64,000 bases of DNA, taken from the NCBI RefSeq assembly GCF_032062135.1, contig NC_092862.1, positions 90,915,986-90,979,985 of the forward strand, written 5' to 3'. Source of the stretch: Pyxicephalus adspersus. Taxonomy: Eukaryota > Chordata > Amphibia > Anura > Pyxicephalidae. Made by a program: the position numbers and the translations under genes. Shown one piece after another: positions 1 to 10,855 of the stretch; within the stretch, counting starts at the first letter, position 1; each line of letters starts with the position of its first letter. The notes under the pieces were generated by a model, which made no database searches, was not told where the DNA came from, and saw only the letters and a list, made by a program, of their open reading frames with translations.

Positions 1-178
1 GAGAGTCAGAGAGATATGTGCTTCCTTTACCATTTACCAAAAAATGAAGGATCAAAACATCAAAAAACTAAAGATGCCAAATTATATATAAAAGCATGAT
101 GAGCTAACAATTAAAAAAACATTGAAAAAATGAAAGTTTTGTATTTAAAGTGAAACTAAACTGAAAATTCACACTTAC

Positions 179-286
179 CTGATGTAGGTCTTTCGGGAGG
201 CTCTGCGCTCCCATTCAGTCTTGATCACCGTGGCAAGCAAGACAGAAAGAGGAGTGGCCTCACCATTTTTTCCTGATGTTTTGCAG
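179..286 (-). CDS. Candidate coding exon A of an unidentified host gene
   Basis: Read on the minus strand, this 108-base segment follows a T-rich tract ending in TTTTTTTAG and ends in CAG directly before GTAAGTGTG, a near-perfect donor. One frame is open throughout and reads CKTSGKNGEATPLSV, then LLATVIKTEWERRASRKTY. The exon begins with one base completing a codon and ends with two bases, so both introns are phase 2. That start fits the end of exon B (32336-32472). The composition (W, C, charged helix-like stretch) looks like real coding sequence, unlike the surrounding AT-rich DNA. I do not recognise the protein. It could be a chance open segment, but the two good splice signals and the phase match argue otherwise. 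Confidence 0.6.
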
Positions 287-1558
287 CTAAAAAAATAATA
301 ATAAAAAATTACTATATTTGTACTTTATATAAAAGGGTTGTCTACATTTTTATGTAAAATAAAGCCTTGAGATTTTATATGCTGATTGTTCTCTTCAATA
401 CCTTGAAAAAAGGAATTGTGGTGTCCTCAATTTGCTGTGCTGTTATTCTATATATGAGTATCAGCAATATTGAAAGAAAGACTTGCAAACGTGCTTGTCA
501 GAATGTAACGATAGTCTTAAGTTTTAAAGAGAGTTTCAAAGTGAAAGAGTCCACAGAATGAGCAAATTGTAAATGAAATCTTTTAGTGAAAATCTGAGTA
601 TTAAGAATAGTTGATGAGAAATTGTGGAGCGATTCCAAACCCTTGAAATAATAAGTGTATTTTATCTGTCACAACTATTTTACACAGGATGATATCATGC
701 ATGCAAAAATGAAACATAGATGTAAAAAGACTTCCATTAAGTTCATCCACTTCATTTAGTTTAGAGGTTGAGGTACAGCTCAGCTGACTTTAGCCATCAA
801 ATAATGTGCAAAAAATGAGTGATAACCCAGTTTTCTGAGTAAAAGACTACATTCCTTTAGTAAATCAACCCCCATGCAGCAAGCTTTGGTGTTTTAAAAA
901 GAAAATAAATCAACTGACCAATAAATACCACAATAACTAATTACCTTCAACTGTTTTGAAATATATTTAAATAACTTTTTGTGTTCAGAGGCAGAGTTTT
1001 TTTTAAATCCTTCTGAACTGATCGACAAATTCAAAAAAATTCAAACCTAAAAAATGTAAAATTGGACAACAGACTGTGGTGGGAGCATATGATCCCAGGG
1101 CATGACTGGGGCAAAAGTCTTTTCACTTAGCCTTTGCAAACCATGTTACAATTTGTGTTATATGTGATTGCAGCCAATTTATTTTGCATAAAGTCTAAAG
1201 AGTTTGTATCAGACAATAGCTATCACTTTGCTTTAATAGGGAAGCATGCGTATGGAGAGAACTGTTTAAAAACTTTCAAAGATTTGTTTCTAAAAGCAAA
1301 AATCAATGATAACCTGGAGTTTAGAAATGCATTTACTAAAGGCATAGGCAAAACTCAGCTGCTCATTTGGTTACATATTGCTTATGCTGAGCAACCACAA
1401 GTCATGACCAGGATAGCTCAGAAGCCCTTCCTTATCCAAATACCACAACCAGTCACAAGTTTTCTGGAACTACATTGGCTGAAACAGATTGTATTTTTAT
1501 TGTATAAACATCAAAATATATATAAAATTCACTCATATACAACCTTAAAAATCATACA
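287..1558. other. AT-rich intron-like stretch, no gene seen
   Basis: No coding signal, RNA gene or recognisable element was found. The 142-codon open frame at 1134-1562 has low-complexity, untypical composition and no family resemblance, and runs into the next MITE. Confidence 0.5.
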
Positions 1559-2038
1559 TTAACCTCCCTAGCGGTCAAATTCCATCCAAATTTCCATGCA
1601 AAAAGCTGTACAATTTTTTTTCGCTGTAGGTTGTAATTCTTAGGCATAGCTCACTGATATTTATTAAATTTAATAATAAACTTCCAATAACAAAACACAA
1701 AAATCTGTTAAAAAAAAATATTTAAACATGTAATGTAACTGAATCCAATACAAAATTATTTGGATTTCCCGCCAATCCTCCCGCCCGCACCAACGCATGT
1801 ACCGATGTCCTCGGGAAACTCCATAGATCTCGTCTCTGCACTTCGCAGCTAGAGATCAGAGGAGCAGGACATGTCCCCAGGACCTGTAGAGACCAGCAGG
1901 ACGCGGGGGGACAGCGACGGAGCAAGGTAAGTGGGTTTTTTTCAGTTAAAAGCGACCCTGAGTGTGACTCGGGATTACTGCTTTTTGCATGTAAAGTCCA
2001 CCCCGAGTCATACTCGGGATTCCTGCTAGAGGGGTTAA
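1559..2038. mobile_element. piggyBac-type MITE flanked by TTAA
   Basis: The element starts TTAACCTCCCTAGCGGTC and ends CTAGAGGGGTTAA, with TTAA at both ends as expected for piggyBac target duplication. Near the right end two facing copies of a GAGTGTGACTCGGG-type motif lie at about 1967-1980 and 2001-2017. The same motif recurs in the elements at 5976 and 7770. There is no transposase, so it would depend on a partner such as the gene decayed at 8643-10502. A 67-codon open frame inside it is not a gene. Confidence 0.8.
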
Positions 2039-5000
2039 CAAAAACCTAATTATAAATTACCTATACAAACAATATTGACAGAGAAAAATATAACCTCTTT
2101 AACTACCGTTTCTTTCAGGTTTTATCTGTAAATTCCAAGCCTTTTGGAATTTTATTTATATTTTTGGCACCCAGCCACACATCTTTGCCTCAGGTACCAA
2201 TATCAATTATTAATGAACCCACACCTGGTCACAGCAGCTATTTATTAACATTTACCTTGTAATTTAAAGGATTTTGCACTGAAGTTGGGTACCCCCACTA
2301 CTCCTCAGCACCACCAAGACCCCTTTACAGGGCCTCAACTGCTAACCTCCATAAACTGATCAAAAGGTCAGCCAGACACACACCCCAAAAGGCCAAGAAG
2401 TCGGAAGCTTTTTTACCTCCAGCACTTCCAGTAACTTCCTTTCTCACATTTTCCCCTATCCTTGATCCCACCTTTTTCCTGCTCCCTTGACCAATCAAAT
2501 CACTGACCTTTCCAAAGCCCTAAACAGTTTGCCTTAACATTTTCTTAACTTTCTCCCTTTGAGACCTTGCTCTGTGTCCTCTGCGCCTACTATACTTTTC
2601 TTTCCTTCCCTGGATTCAACTTCCTGCATACCATAGTCTCAAAAAACAAGAGCACAAACATAAGGAAACAGATCTTTAAAGTCACTCACTTGACTTCATT
2701 AATTGCTCACTTGAAGAAGTTTATGTCATCATTGTTCAAATTTGATCAGCAAACCACATAGGAAGTCATCCAAGGACAGGTTTTAACAGCTGAGGACAAT
2801 CCCAAAAACCACTTATCAGTGTAAAAAGAGCAGCAGGTGCTGGTTCACAAAAACTTAAGTATTACAAAAACAAAAGGAACTTTTGTTGTGTCAATATTCC
2901 TAGGGATTTTTGTAACCCATTCTGGAAAAAGGTAAGGGGTACTATGTACCACTGTACTCGCTTTCAGGGAGAGGAAGCAGATATCTGGCTTTCCTCTTAT
3001 TAAAAAGGGGCTTCTTGATTCCAGAAAAGCCCCGTCTGCAGATGCCCACAACATCCCGGTTACATTGATGGGATGATGCTCTGTCTCCTAATGATGGCAG
3101 TTGTCACCCGAGGGGTAGGCAGGGGTCTAGTTTTTGCCCAAAGGCTACATGCTTTTCAACACCTTGCTTTTTTGCCAAAGCAGATTCTAGAGGACCTTTT
3201 ATGAATTGTAGGGGGAGGCACAGTCCAATTTTTCCATTTTTTTTTGCCCAAGAATGTCCCAAGCCTATTGAAAGGTAATTTTTTAATAGTGGGGCTGTTT
3301 TTTTTTATTTTAGATGCAAGGATAAAGAAAAAAAAGAGGAAATCTGAAATGAGGGGTTAAATACCTTATTAGGTAGATATAAGGTTGTCTGGTCTAATGT
3401 TTGGAAAGTGAAAAGACAACTCCATTCCTCTGCACACACCAATGAAAAAAATACATAATAAGGATAAGATTACACTTGTACAGGAATAAAAAAAAAGTAA
3501 CTGGAAAAAAGACCAATGAACTATTACTAAACTATCATATTATTATATCTGATGAACCTGCAACTAGTAGAGAGGTGGACAAACCTGTATACAACACAGC
3601 TGCTGCCTAATGTATGCTGTTGTATTATTGTTTGGATGCTAATTTACAAACAGCAAAGTATGCAAGGTTCACCTGCAAAGATGTGCTCACAAAGATTTAA
3701 TATGCTCTGCCCAAGCACCTATTTCAGCTGCTGTTATTTTGTGCACCCTCAAGATATATCAGCGCCAATTACTCTATGTGCTACAGCCATCTCAGATAAA
3801 GATCATATATCTTTATCTAATATATCAGGACATGAGACATCTTTGGTGTCCAATATATCAGAAATTCTAACTGAAAAGCAATGGTAGAAATGAATATGGA
3901 TGGGACAGGGTTACACACTAAGCACTTCTGTAATGAGCCCTTAAAAATAAGGTAAACGAAAACTTCAAATTATCCACTGTAGTCTGATTTTTGAAATATG
4001 AATAGGGGAATAGGAAATAGATGGAAACTGATTTAGCTACTGTATAGGATTAAACAGTTCTGTGTTGGTGATTAAAACAGCTGTGTAACAAATAGCGTGT
4101 GTAAATAGCGGTGTAAATCCTCTTCATGGGAAGAACGTACTTTATTGATGAAAAACAGTAGGCTGGAAGTCTACTTACTTGGCATGTTGATTGGCTTACT
4201 ACAAGCTCTCTGTTTGAAGTAGATTCTTATACTATATAGAAAGAATTTTATTAAGTAATCCAAAAGCATAAATGGGTAAAAAACAATTTAGCAGATAGGT
4301 TGATAAACTGCTGGCTGGCTTTGCTGTTTGTAGACTACATCCTAATTATGTTTGCTATCATTGAATATATGAGAACATTTCTTCAAAAGACCTAACATAT
4401 CCATAAAGCATAGGACTCCAGCCTCGATTAATAAAAGATAGATCAAAATGTTATTGCACAGCTAATGGTTGTTCAAATTGCCGCCTTGCACTATTTTAAA
4501 TCAACTTGTAATCTGGCATTTTATATCTTCTTAAAAAAAAGATTTTTTCATGACTATATACAACCTTGTGTGAAACAAAACAAAAATATTGGTGGTTTTA
4601 ATTAATGTCTTATAATGTCCAGGACATTCTATGACAATTTATGTCTGAGAGCAAGCAGTAGATAAAATGCAAATGTTGACACTCTGTTGTAATATACAAG
4701 TCCAGTAATATTTATTGGGATAAACATAAGTAAATTCAAAAGGAGGGGACTTTGTGAAGTACAAACACAAATTATCACTTATTTAGTTCACACTGTATGT
4801 AATATTATAATGCTCTTTAAAGTATGCTGCCACTAAAAACATAAATTTATTATCTGCTGACATTGTATTCAACTAACTACAGTAATGCACCTAACCCACC
4901 TTTAATGCAACGGTGGGTATTATTATTATTCATTAGATCATGTCAAAGGCATTGGAGCCATAAAGCATATGCCAATTATAATCTATCTAAATATTTATTG

Positions 5001-5778
5001 ACATGGGTGTGCATAGTTTAGACACTGGATGCAGCATCTTCACATGACATACTAGTTTATCTGTGAATTTAAAGATCCCTCATATTGAGAATAATCTAAG
5101 AAGGATTATTGAAGAACCTAACAGCAGCCTTATAACATACAAAATAAGATTCCAACCGCCAATTATCTACATGGGACTTCTCAGCCTGACACTTTACTAA
5201 CTATTTTTGGTTTTTGATTTGAATCTTTTTTGTTTTTGAAAAATGTTAAATTGTAATTATTGGAGAAGCATGTTGGTTCTGACCTGATTGATATTTGCTT
5301 TAAAACTTAACCTTTCCCTAATTATGTGCCCATACTATTTGTACTATACTTAGCAAGTAATGAATTACATGGTTCAGTTTTCCCGTTTGTGAGGAATATA
5401 TGGACTATTAAAGGACCCCTGCCACCATCTGATATTTTATCACCTGATCTTGAAGAGGTGGAACATTGTACTTTGCAAAATATGTAGATTGATTTGTGTG
5501 ACCTCCTTCTTTTCCTTGACTCAGTTAAGCTTGTCTTTCAATGCAATATTGGGAAATCAACATTAAAAAAAAAGAAGATGGTTCACGTATTGGAGATAAA
5601 TCCATTGTTCCATTTATACCTTTTTGTGCTGATATAGTTGTGGTATGTGGTTAACGGTATGTGCATTTGGGTAATATTTTACAATCTATCTATGACTCAG
5701 TTTGAGCACTGCATTGTATTGGAGTATTTTGTATATGCTGGAGATTCCAAGTAAATGGAAACAAAGTTGGGAACTATA
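2039..5778. other. Unclassified intron or intergenic DNA
   Basis: No exon, RNA gene or complete element was recognised. The pyrimidine-rich part at about 2210-2640 differs in composition from its surroundings and may be an old retroelement end, but I could not assign it. The rest is AT-rich with scattered homopolymers. Confidence 0.4.
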
Positions 5779-5975
5779 TACCATATATACCTGAGTATAA
5801 GCCAACTTTTTCAGCCACCCTCAGCTTATACTCAAGTCAGGTGCATGGGTCCCTCCAGAAAAGCACCCTCTGCCAGCCGATTCCCACTCCTGCCCCCGCT
5901 GACACAATAATTATTAGAGGTCGGCCAGATACGGCCTAGCCAGTAGTCCGTTCCGGCTTAAGACCCCCTAGTTTT

Positions 5976-6518
5976 TTAACCTCCCCAGCGGTATACCTGA
6001 GTGTGACTCAAGGTAGAAAAAAAGATGCTAGAAGCGGTAATCCCGAGTCACATTCAGGGTAGGTAAACCTATGTAAAACAATAAAGCAATAAATAAAGCG
6101 CTTACCTGATCCGCCTGCGTCCTCCATCGTTCTTTGTGTCTTCTTCCTTTCTCTGGCTGGCGTTTACTGCACCCAATGAGTCACCGGGACATTCTGTTCG
6201 GGGAAATTCAAATCTATTTGTCTTGCATTTAATACAAAATAACTGTATTGAATGCAATACAGTGGATTTATATGTATAAAAGCGGTACATTGTTTTTCAT
6301 GAACATTTATTTTACAGTATAATATAATAGTATGAGTATAATATTTATTTTAAATTTTAAAAAAAATTAATTTAATTTAATATTTTGACATGAGTTTGTG
6401 TTTCAAACTTTGTTATACTCATACTAATATATTATACTATAAAAAAAAAATTTTATGAAAAAAAATGTACCGCTTTTAGTCATATAAAACCAGACAGAAA
6501 TAAACCGCCCAGGAGGGT
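5976..6518. mobile_element. piggyBac-type MITE, right TTAA mutated
   Basis: It begins TTAACCTCCCCAGCGGTA and ends ACCGCCCAGGAGGG followed by TATT where TTAA is expected. The facing motifs GAGTGTGACTC (about 6000) and CCGAGTCACA (about 6044) resemble those of the elements at 1559 and 7770. Its middle is a long AT-rich inverted repeat: an arm from about 6281 (GCGGTACATT) pairs with one ending about 6477 (AATGTACCGC). It is inserted inside the composite element 5779-7291. Confidence 0.65.
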
Positions 6519-6551
6519 ATTGGTCGATCCGGCCTTATCCCGTCCGGAAGG

Positions 6552-6790
6552 GGTCAGCAACCCACGGCTCTTGAGCCTCCTTGTTGTGGCTCCCTTCCCC
6601 ATTTACCATGGCCGGCGTTAACACTCCCGGTGCCGGGGTAAGGGGACACTCCTTCTGCTCTGTATGCATTGCAAAGGAGAGGGATTCCCCTTAGGGGCTT
6701 GCCTGGTGGGGGCAGAGCCATCAGCTCGAGAGAGTCCCTCGCTGATAGGCGTCCCGTGTCCCACGTGTTCCTGGGTGCTTACACGTGGCA
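6552..6790 (-). mobile_element. Fragment of a hAT element related to 43545-44885
   Basis: The sequence GGGGTCAGCAACC followed by GGCTCTTGAGCCTCC and TTGTTGTGGCTCCCTTC matches, in reverse orientation, the right end of the hAT element at 43545-44885, including its 'GCCTCCTTGTTGTGGCTCCC' block. The first bases of the terminus are altered and the far end was not found, so the right limit is approximate. Confidence 0.55.
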
Positions 6791-6889
6791 CACGGGACTA
6801 GATGCAAAAGCAGTAACAGAGAACCAGGAAAAAAGAAGTAAAGTAAGTTTAAAAGTAAGTTATATCAACTAATGATGCATGTTATATCA

Positions 6890-6982
6890 ACTAATAATGA
6901 TGATTTATCAGATGATAAATATACGATTAGTAACTAATCATATATTATTGATTATCATTATCATCTGATAAATTATTATTAC
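6890..6982. repeat. Imperfect AT-rich palindrome
   Basis: AATGATGATTTATCAGATGA on the left pairs with TCATCTGATAAATTATTATT on the right around an AT-rich loop that itself contains facing ATTAGT/ACTAAT words. This fits the internal hairpin of a MITE, but no clean termini were identified. Confidence 0.5.
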
Positions 6983-6994
6983 TACACAGTATTT

Positions 6995-7145
6995 ATACAG
7001 CACCATCATATACGCAGCTCTGTACAAATTCGATAATCATGTCACTAACTGTCCTTCAAAGGGGCTCACAGTCTATTGTCCCTACCATATGTCATATGTC
7101 CTTAATGTAGTCTAAGGTCAATATTTTGGGGGAAGCCAATTAACT
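6995..7145. repeat. Dispersed repeat fragment shared with 37650-37880
   Basis: The block with TATTGTCCCTACCATATGTC, then AATGTAGTCTAAGGTCAAT and AGCCAATTAAC, is also present at 37650-37720, where the repeat continues further. The two copies are interspersed and not adjacent. The family name is not certain. Confidence 0.6.
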
Positions 7146-7769
7146 TAAAAAAATAAAGAAGTGAACCTTACTTGTAGAAGTGAAACTTGCCAGTAGCTGC
7201 AGCATTTCCCATCCTCAGCTTATATTCGAGTTAATCAATTTTTCCAAGGTAAAAATAGGTACCTCGGCTTATACTCGAGTATATACCATAGGTGAGATGT
7301 GACCAATGGGGTTTCCAAGAAATAAAAGAAGCCTACAGAAAAAAAAAATTATTTAAAAAATGATTTCCAAAAACAAAAGCACATTTAACTAGCTGTTTTC
7401 AAATCCACAGTTGACCAAATTACTATTAGATTACTTTATTGGTAGAAAAGCAATGGTAAACCCTTAGGGTTCTATTTGTAAAGCAATAAATCTTACATTC
7501 TTTGAAACATTTTATGGTGGAGAATCAATTACTGCCACTGAAACACAATGACCTTTTTTTAATGTCAGATTCGCCAGTTGATAAAGAACCCCTAAGAGGT
7601 CATTGTAGTCCAGCAAATTTCAGACTGTTTTAAGCCCTGTATGTCTTTGACATTGCAAAGAATTTTAGAATGTGTTTGACATTGCAATCCTGGCTACTTG
7701 AACTGACTACATGTAAAAACTTGTAGTGTTTCCTTCACCAAGTACTTACTCAAACACTAAGTACGTGAA

Positions 7770-8022
7770 TTAACCCCCCTAGCGTTCTAATTCTGTAATT
7801 TTTTGATGCAAAAAGTGATCCTATTTTTTTTGCATAGAAATTTTTGTTTATATTGTGGGCTTGTAATTCTTAGGATTAACTCCCAGGTATGATAATTATG
7901 CTGGAGCGCGGGCATAAGGTAAGGGGGTCCCCCAAAGGTACCCCGAGTGTGACTCGGGATTACCGCTTTTTGCAATTTTTCCGGCCCCGAGTCACACTCG
8001 GGAACACCCCTTAGGGGGTTAA
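7770..8022. mobile_element. Complete 253-bp piggyBac-type MITE
   Basis: TTAA lies at both ends (7770-7773 and 8019-8022). The left end is TTAACCCCCCTAGCGTTCTA and the right end is CCCCTTAGGGGGTTAA. The inner motifs GAGTGTGACTCGGG (about 7942) and CCGAGTCACACTCGGG (about 7986) face each other and are likely subterminal transposase-binding sites. Its left 120 bases match the left end of the transposase-carrying element at 8300, so it is probably a deletion derivative of that family. Confidence 0.85.
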
Positions 8023-8090
8023 TAAACATCTTCAAAGCTAGAGAGGATACACTTCCCAGTTAAGCAGGGTCATCCAGCAAAATGTAGAAT

Positions 8091-8299
8091 GGATTTCTTA
8101 AAAGTAGTTTGTTATTTCCCCACAGACAGTTAATAAGTTAGCATCAATAGGTTTAGAAAAGTCAATCTGTAAACTGATAGAGAACTGGCTTAAAGACTGC
8201 ATCCAGAGAGTAGTGATTAATGATTCATACTCTGAATGGTCTAAGGTTAATAGTGGTGTACCCCAGGGTTCAGTGTTGGGACCTTTACTGTTTAACATC
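8091..8299 (+). pseudogene. LINE reverse-transcriptase fragment, CR1/L2-like
   Basis: The plus strand encodes WLKDCIQRVVIND, then SKVNSGVPQGSVLGPLLF and NI. The SGVPQGSVLGPLLF box is the conserved non-LTR reverse-transcriptase motif just before the catalytic aspartates. The frame is cut exactly where the piggyBac element's TTAA begins at 8300, so that element interrupts the LINE. The missing downstream part may be represented by the LINE tail at 10856-11977, but the catalytic box is absent there, so continuity is not proven. Confidence 0.8.
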
Positions 8300-8642
8300 T
8301 TAACCCCCATTAGCGTTCTAATTCTGTCAGTTTTTTGATGCAAAAAGTGATCCTTTTTTTTTGCATAGAAATTTTTGGTTATATTGTGGGCCTGTAATTC
8401 TTAGGATTAACTCCCAGGTATAATAATTATATTTATTTATTATATTATAATCATAAATTATAATATAATACATAATAATAAATCTTTATTATAAAAAATA
8501 ATGAAATACTAGACCACAACAATGTAATTTATCAAAAAAAAACTTTATCAAAAATTTCTCACTGAAATTTTCCAAACAAGGGTGCAATATTATTGATAAA
8601 TAATAATATAAATTAAATGCAGATTTTAGAAAAAAAAAAAAT

Positions 8643-10502
8643 TTACATTTTTAGTAGACATCCTGGTCGTGGTAGATTTTGAAGCAGGGTGCTGCACAGG
8701 TCAAGTCCAACATCACAGTCAGGACAGTAGTACCTGGTTTCCTTGCGTTTCTTCCTTCCTCTATCATCGGTCTTTGAGCAGGAAACAACGCACATACTTG
8801 TAGGTACTGCCTTTTTCTGGGTTGGTGGGATGTATTCAACAAAGTAACGACCAGGCAGGCGTTCTGGGCCGACAACGGTGGAAGCACGGCGTCCAGAGCT
8901 ATTCATAGCCACTGATGGTGTTTGGTGGTTCTTAACTATGAATTCGGAAACTTGCAAAATGAAGTCTGAATGATTCACAGGCCTCTGACTATTCCATAGG
9001 CACTGCTCAACTAGATGCCTGAAAATCTTTTTGTAGTACTTCCTTTGCTGTTTCCTCATCGTTGGGTAGAATGTCATGGCTTGGTCAGCTCTGTCGACAC
9101 CTCCCATGGTGTTGTTGTAGTTAATCACCACCTGTGGCTTCATCTCTTATTTCGCACCTTTTGTGTGTACCAGAACAGTGGAGGCATCATGGACAGTACT
9201 CATCAGGCACACATCTTTCTTGTCACGCCATCTCAGGGCCATCATCTTTCCTTTCTGCCAGGCAACAATTTCTCCTGTCATCAGCTTCCCTTTTGCAAAC
9301 AGTGCTGGCAGGATGCGCCGGTTAGCCCTAACGGTTCCATAGGTATGTGTTCTGTGTTGCAGAAGGAACTCATAAAGCTCAGGAGAGGTGTAGAAATTGT
9401 CAGTTGTGATACAATAGCTCTGACCTAGCAATGGCTCAATGAGGGATAGCACTGAAGATATTGCCAATCCATAATGGCTGTATCTGGGGTTGAACTGTGT
9501 CCCTTTTCCAGTGTACAGTACCGTATTCCAAATGTAGCCAGACGAGGATTCGCCAAATTCGAGGATTCACGCCAAATCGTGCCCTCCTGAATCATGTCAT
9601 CCTTGGTCACATGTTCCCATTTTCTGCTTCTTGCAAACCTCAGGTGTGGAGCACCTTGTTGTTGCCCAGCGTACCTGCATAAAACAAAACAAAAAATGTA
9701 TTTTAGGATATGTTCTTTATAGTGCGAAGGTTGCAAGTAATATGTTAGCAAATACAAAGCAGCATACACGTTGGCATAAAAAAAAGTTAAAAAGTTAGCA
9801 CAGAGCAGCACACATGTTGGCATAAAAAAAAAATTTGCAAAAAATTTCAAAAAGTTAGCAAACACAGAGCAGCACACATGTTGGCAAAAAACATTAGCAA
9901 AAAATTTCAAAAAGTTAGCAAACACAGAGCAGCACACATGTTGGCATAGAAAAAATAAAAAAAGTTAGCACGGAGCAGCATGCATGTTGGCATAAAAAAA
10001 ATTAAAAAGTTAGCAAACACAAAGCAGCATATATGTTTGCATAAAAAAAAAAAAAAGCAAAAAATTTCAAAAAGTTAGCAAACACAGAGCAGCACACATT
10101 TGCACAAAAACATTTAGCAAAAAATTTGAAAAAGTTAGCAAACACAAGAGTGGCTTATCTGTTTGTCTCCGCAACAATTTTTTCGATAGCTTCATCGGTC
10201 AAAAACAACTTTAGATATGCCAGGGGGTCGTCGCATTTAGCCTCAATTTTCATCCCAGGTGCACTGGTGAATGGAAATCTTGGCAGTGCTGTCTGGTCCG
10301 CATCAAGATCAGTAGGACACCATATGCGCACAGCACTGACCTCAGGTCCAGAATCATCGCTCAGTTTACTTTTGCTGTCCGATGACAAATTTCCCAGTGA
10401 ATCACTATTGCTCGATTCCACAAGGGACTCCAAATCGCTATTGTTGCGTTAAAATTCCTCCAAAACAGCGCTTGCGCCGACGAGATGCCTTTTGGATGCT
10501 AT
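8643..10502 (-). pseudogene. piggyBac-family transposase, broken
   Basis: The N-terminal exon (10502 to 10159) begins ASKRHLVGASAVLEEF, but the codon before it is ATA where ATG is expected, and TAA at 10449-10451 interrupts it. It ends at the conserved ETNR, joining in frame to YAGQQQG after a 484-base intron. The DDE core then has a deletion: sequence passes from KWEHVTKDDM to FNPRYSHYGLAISSV, losing the region with the first catalytic Asp. The second Asp (CITTDNFYTSPEL) and the later pair (NTMGGVDRADQ) remain. TAA at 9147-9149 and a frameshift near 8700, inside the C-terminal cysteine-rich finger (YYCPDCDVGL...CAAPCFKIYH), break the rest. About 430 codons survive, against roughly 590 in active relatives. 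It cannot make an active enzyme. Confidence 0.9.
9675..10158 (-). repeat. Transposase intron filled by a tandem repeat
   Basis: The intron between ETNR and YAGQ consists mostly of degenerate copies of a roughly 55-65-base unit containing GTTAGCAAACACAGAGCAGC, ACACATGTTGGCA and AAATTTCAAAAA. The acceptor is a normal TGCAG at 9679-9675. The donor reads CAG|ATAAGC, where GTAAGC would be expected, so the G at position 10158 appears mutated to A. Confidence 0.8.
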
Positions 10503-10619
10503 GTGGTCTCCAGCAAACAGTCAGGAACAATCAAGGTCAAAGACAAAGTGATGAAATGATACATTCAGGAAGTGAGTTATTTTGTGTTTTGCTGTGTATT
10601 TTACTGTAAAAAAAAAATT

Positions 10620-10648
10620 AAAAGCAGATTACATAGTAATCTGCTTTT
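10620..10648. repeat. Perfect short hairpin
   Basis: AAAAGCAGATTAC and GTAATCTGCTTTT are perfect 13-base inverted arms around a three-base loop, in the non-coding part upstream of the piggyBac transposase. Confidence 0.8.
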
Positions 10649-10682
10649 AAATTTCCAGCCCCCAGAATCCATCACTCCATCG

Positions 10683-10718
10683 CATCACCCGGAAGATGTC
10701 ACATCTTGCCGGGTGATG
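10683..10718. repeat. GC-rich hairpin upstream of piggyBac transposase
   Basis: CATCACCCGGAAGATGT pairs with ACATCTTGCCGGGTGATG with one extra G. Its place in the transposase upstream region would allow it to act as a binding site or as a remnant end. No function can be read from it. Confidence 0.7.
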
Positions 10719-10855
10719 TGATGGGGATGTCCCCGCCCTGCTCACTCCACTGAAGCCAACAAAGCTGCTCGCATCAAGTTGCTCGGGGAGATGCGAGCAG
10801 CTATAGTAAATTCCAGGGGTGATGCCAGCGGGAAATCGCCCTCTATATAAATAGT

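Larger units (their letters stand above)
5779..7291. mobile_element. Composite element with outward-facing related ends
   Basis: The left end reads CCATATATACCTGAGTATAA and the right end, on the opposite strand, reads CTATGGTATATACTCGAGTA followed by TAAGCC. They form imperfect terminal inverted repeats carrying the 'ACTCGAGTATAAGCC' signature that is common in vertebrate repeats. Internal near-copies of the same motif occur at about 5822 and 7205. The body holds a piggyBac-type MITE (5976-6518), a hAT end fragment (about 6552-6790), a palindrome (about 6890-6982) and a dispersed repeat (about 6995-7145), so this is a nest of insertions. The superfamily of the outer element is not certain. 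Confidence 0.55.
8300..10855 (-). mobile_element. piggyBac element with decayed transposase
   Basis: The left terminus is intact: TTAACCCCCATTAGCGTTCT, then a segment nearly identical to the MITE at 7770. The transposase gene reads towards this end. I could not find the matching right terminus (AGGGGGTTAA type) before LINE sequence resumes near 10856, so the right boundary is approximate and that end may be lost. Two hairpins at 10620-10648 and 10683-10718 lie in the upstream non-coding part. The element sits between two LINE fragments of the same strand. Confidence 0.65.

Noticed and set aside
1134..1562. 142-codon open frame on the plus strand
   Set aside because: AT-rich, no recognisable motif, no splice or promoter context; compatible with chance.
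10126..10452. Plus-strand 108-codon open frame
   Set aside because: It is the antisense shadow of the piggyBac transposase N-terminal exon.
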